From: Pseudomonadota bacterium
GTDB taxonomy: Bacteria; Pseudomonadota; Gammaproteobacteria; Burkholderiales; Rhodocyclaceae
Direction: 5' to 3'
Length of the DNA: 64,000 nucleotides
NCBI GenBank assembly: GCA_018262095.1
Contig: JAGTRW010000020.1
Location: 27,391-91,390 of the forward strand
Shown here: in pieces, positions 63,871 through 64,000 of the stretch
Numbering within the stretch: position 1 is the first letter of the stretch
Layout: each line of letters starts with the position of its first letter
The notes under the pieces: model-generated
Database searches by the model: none
What the model was told of the DNA's origin: nothing
What the model saw: the letters and a program-made list of their open reading frames with translations, nothing else
Translations under genes and position numbers: made by a program

Positions 63871-63978
63871 TGCAAGCTCCTTCGGAAAAGATCGGCCATT
63901 ATCGCAGAAGTACCGGCCGCCCCCTTGGTCGGCAACGGATAAACGGGTGGCCGGCCGCACTTTCAAGGATAATTGCGC

Positions 63979-64000
63979 ATGATCGAAACTTCCCCCCCCC
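63979..64000 (+). CDS. Start of a further gene, cut by the window edge
   Basis: ATG at 63979 follows AAGGATAATTGCGC, with AAGGAT acting as a ribosome binding site, and reads MIETSP before the window ends in a run of C. It is divergent from the exonuclease gene. Too little is present for a product name. Confidence 0.4.

Noticed and set aside
63991..64000. Run of C at the end of the window
   Set aside because: It is a homopolymer at the window edge; without the next bases it may be coding Pro codons or an assembly artefact.

Overview
The window is a stretch of GC-rich proteobacterial chromosome, most likely a betaproteobacterium of the Rhodocyclaceae type. This is inferred from protein flavour and gene content: a glyoxylate shunt, a monomeric isocitrate dehydrogenase, a transcarboxylase-type operon, TRAP and liv transporters and much c-di-GMP machinery. 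No rRNA, tRNA, CRISPR array, insertion sequence or prophage was seen.

Layout. 1-5.8 kb: signalling block with a frameshifted REC-HD-GYP regulator, a large hybrid histidine kinase and a convergent FixJ-type regulator. 5.8-7.1 kb: a structured intergenic region with a possible small RNA, then a lipoprotein gene. 7.1-17.7 kb: acid-sugar catabolic island. It holds a GntR regulator with an ApnO-like oxidoreductase and an OiaC-like TIM-barrel protein, convergent with otnK-otnC-otnI (3-oxo-tetronate kinase, decarboxylase, isomerase) and with dctP-dctQ-dctM-ltnD (TRAP importer plus threonate dehydrogenase). A second GntR regulator is divergent. 17.7-22 kb: an XRE regulator of the short-chain fatty acyl family, a new 55-residue ORF and icd. 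22-33.6 kb: housekeeping genes (rpmG, rpmB, radC, coaBC, dut, yjbQ, pabB-pabC fusion, tusA-like, bepA-like, csp, clpS, clpA, ltaE). 33.7-45 kb: central carbon genes: aceA and aceB, kup, a transcarboxylase-like operon whose first gene has lost part of its 3' end, and a class III fructose-bisphosphatase. 44.9-48.2 kb: a STAS protein divergent from an NCS2 permease with a degenerate kinase-like tail, and an EamA transporter. 48.2-53.4 kb: liv ABC transporter, flanked and interrupted by two copies of a 9-nt-periodic inverted repeat. 53.7-57.8 kb: mnmA, a secreted protein, Nudix, CHCC zinc finger, waaF and a SnoaL-like protein. 57.9-63.2 kb: two tandem EAL-HDOD proteins, then a c-di-GMP-I riboswitch leading a GGDEF-EAL protein. 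63.2-64 kb: an RNase D-like exonuclease and the start of one more gene.

How it fits together. The acid-sugar island would import a sugar acid through the TRAP system, oxidise it and deliver dihydroxyacetone phosphate; the ApnO/OiaC-like pair suggests a second, branched substrate. icd, aceA and aceB, the transcarboxylase-like operon and fbp together describe growth on acetate or propionate with gluconeogenesis. A shared ATTGTGAAAT motif hints that the XRE regulator ties the transcarboxylase operon, and perhaps aceA, together. The most notable finds are the GEMM-I riboswitch in front of an EAL phosphodiesterase, the repeat-mediated-looking deletion in the carboxyltransferase gene, the 9-nt-periodic repeats around liv, and the mixed tetronate/apionate-type island.
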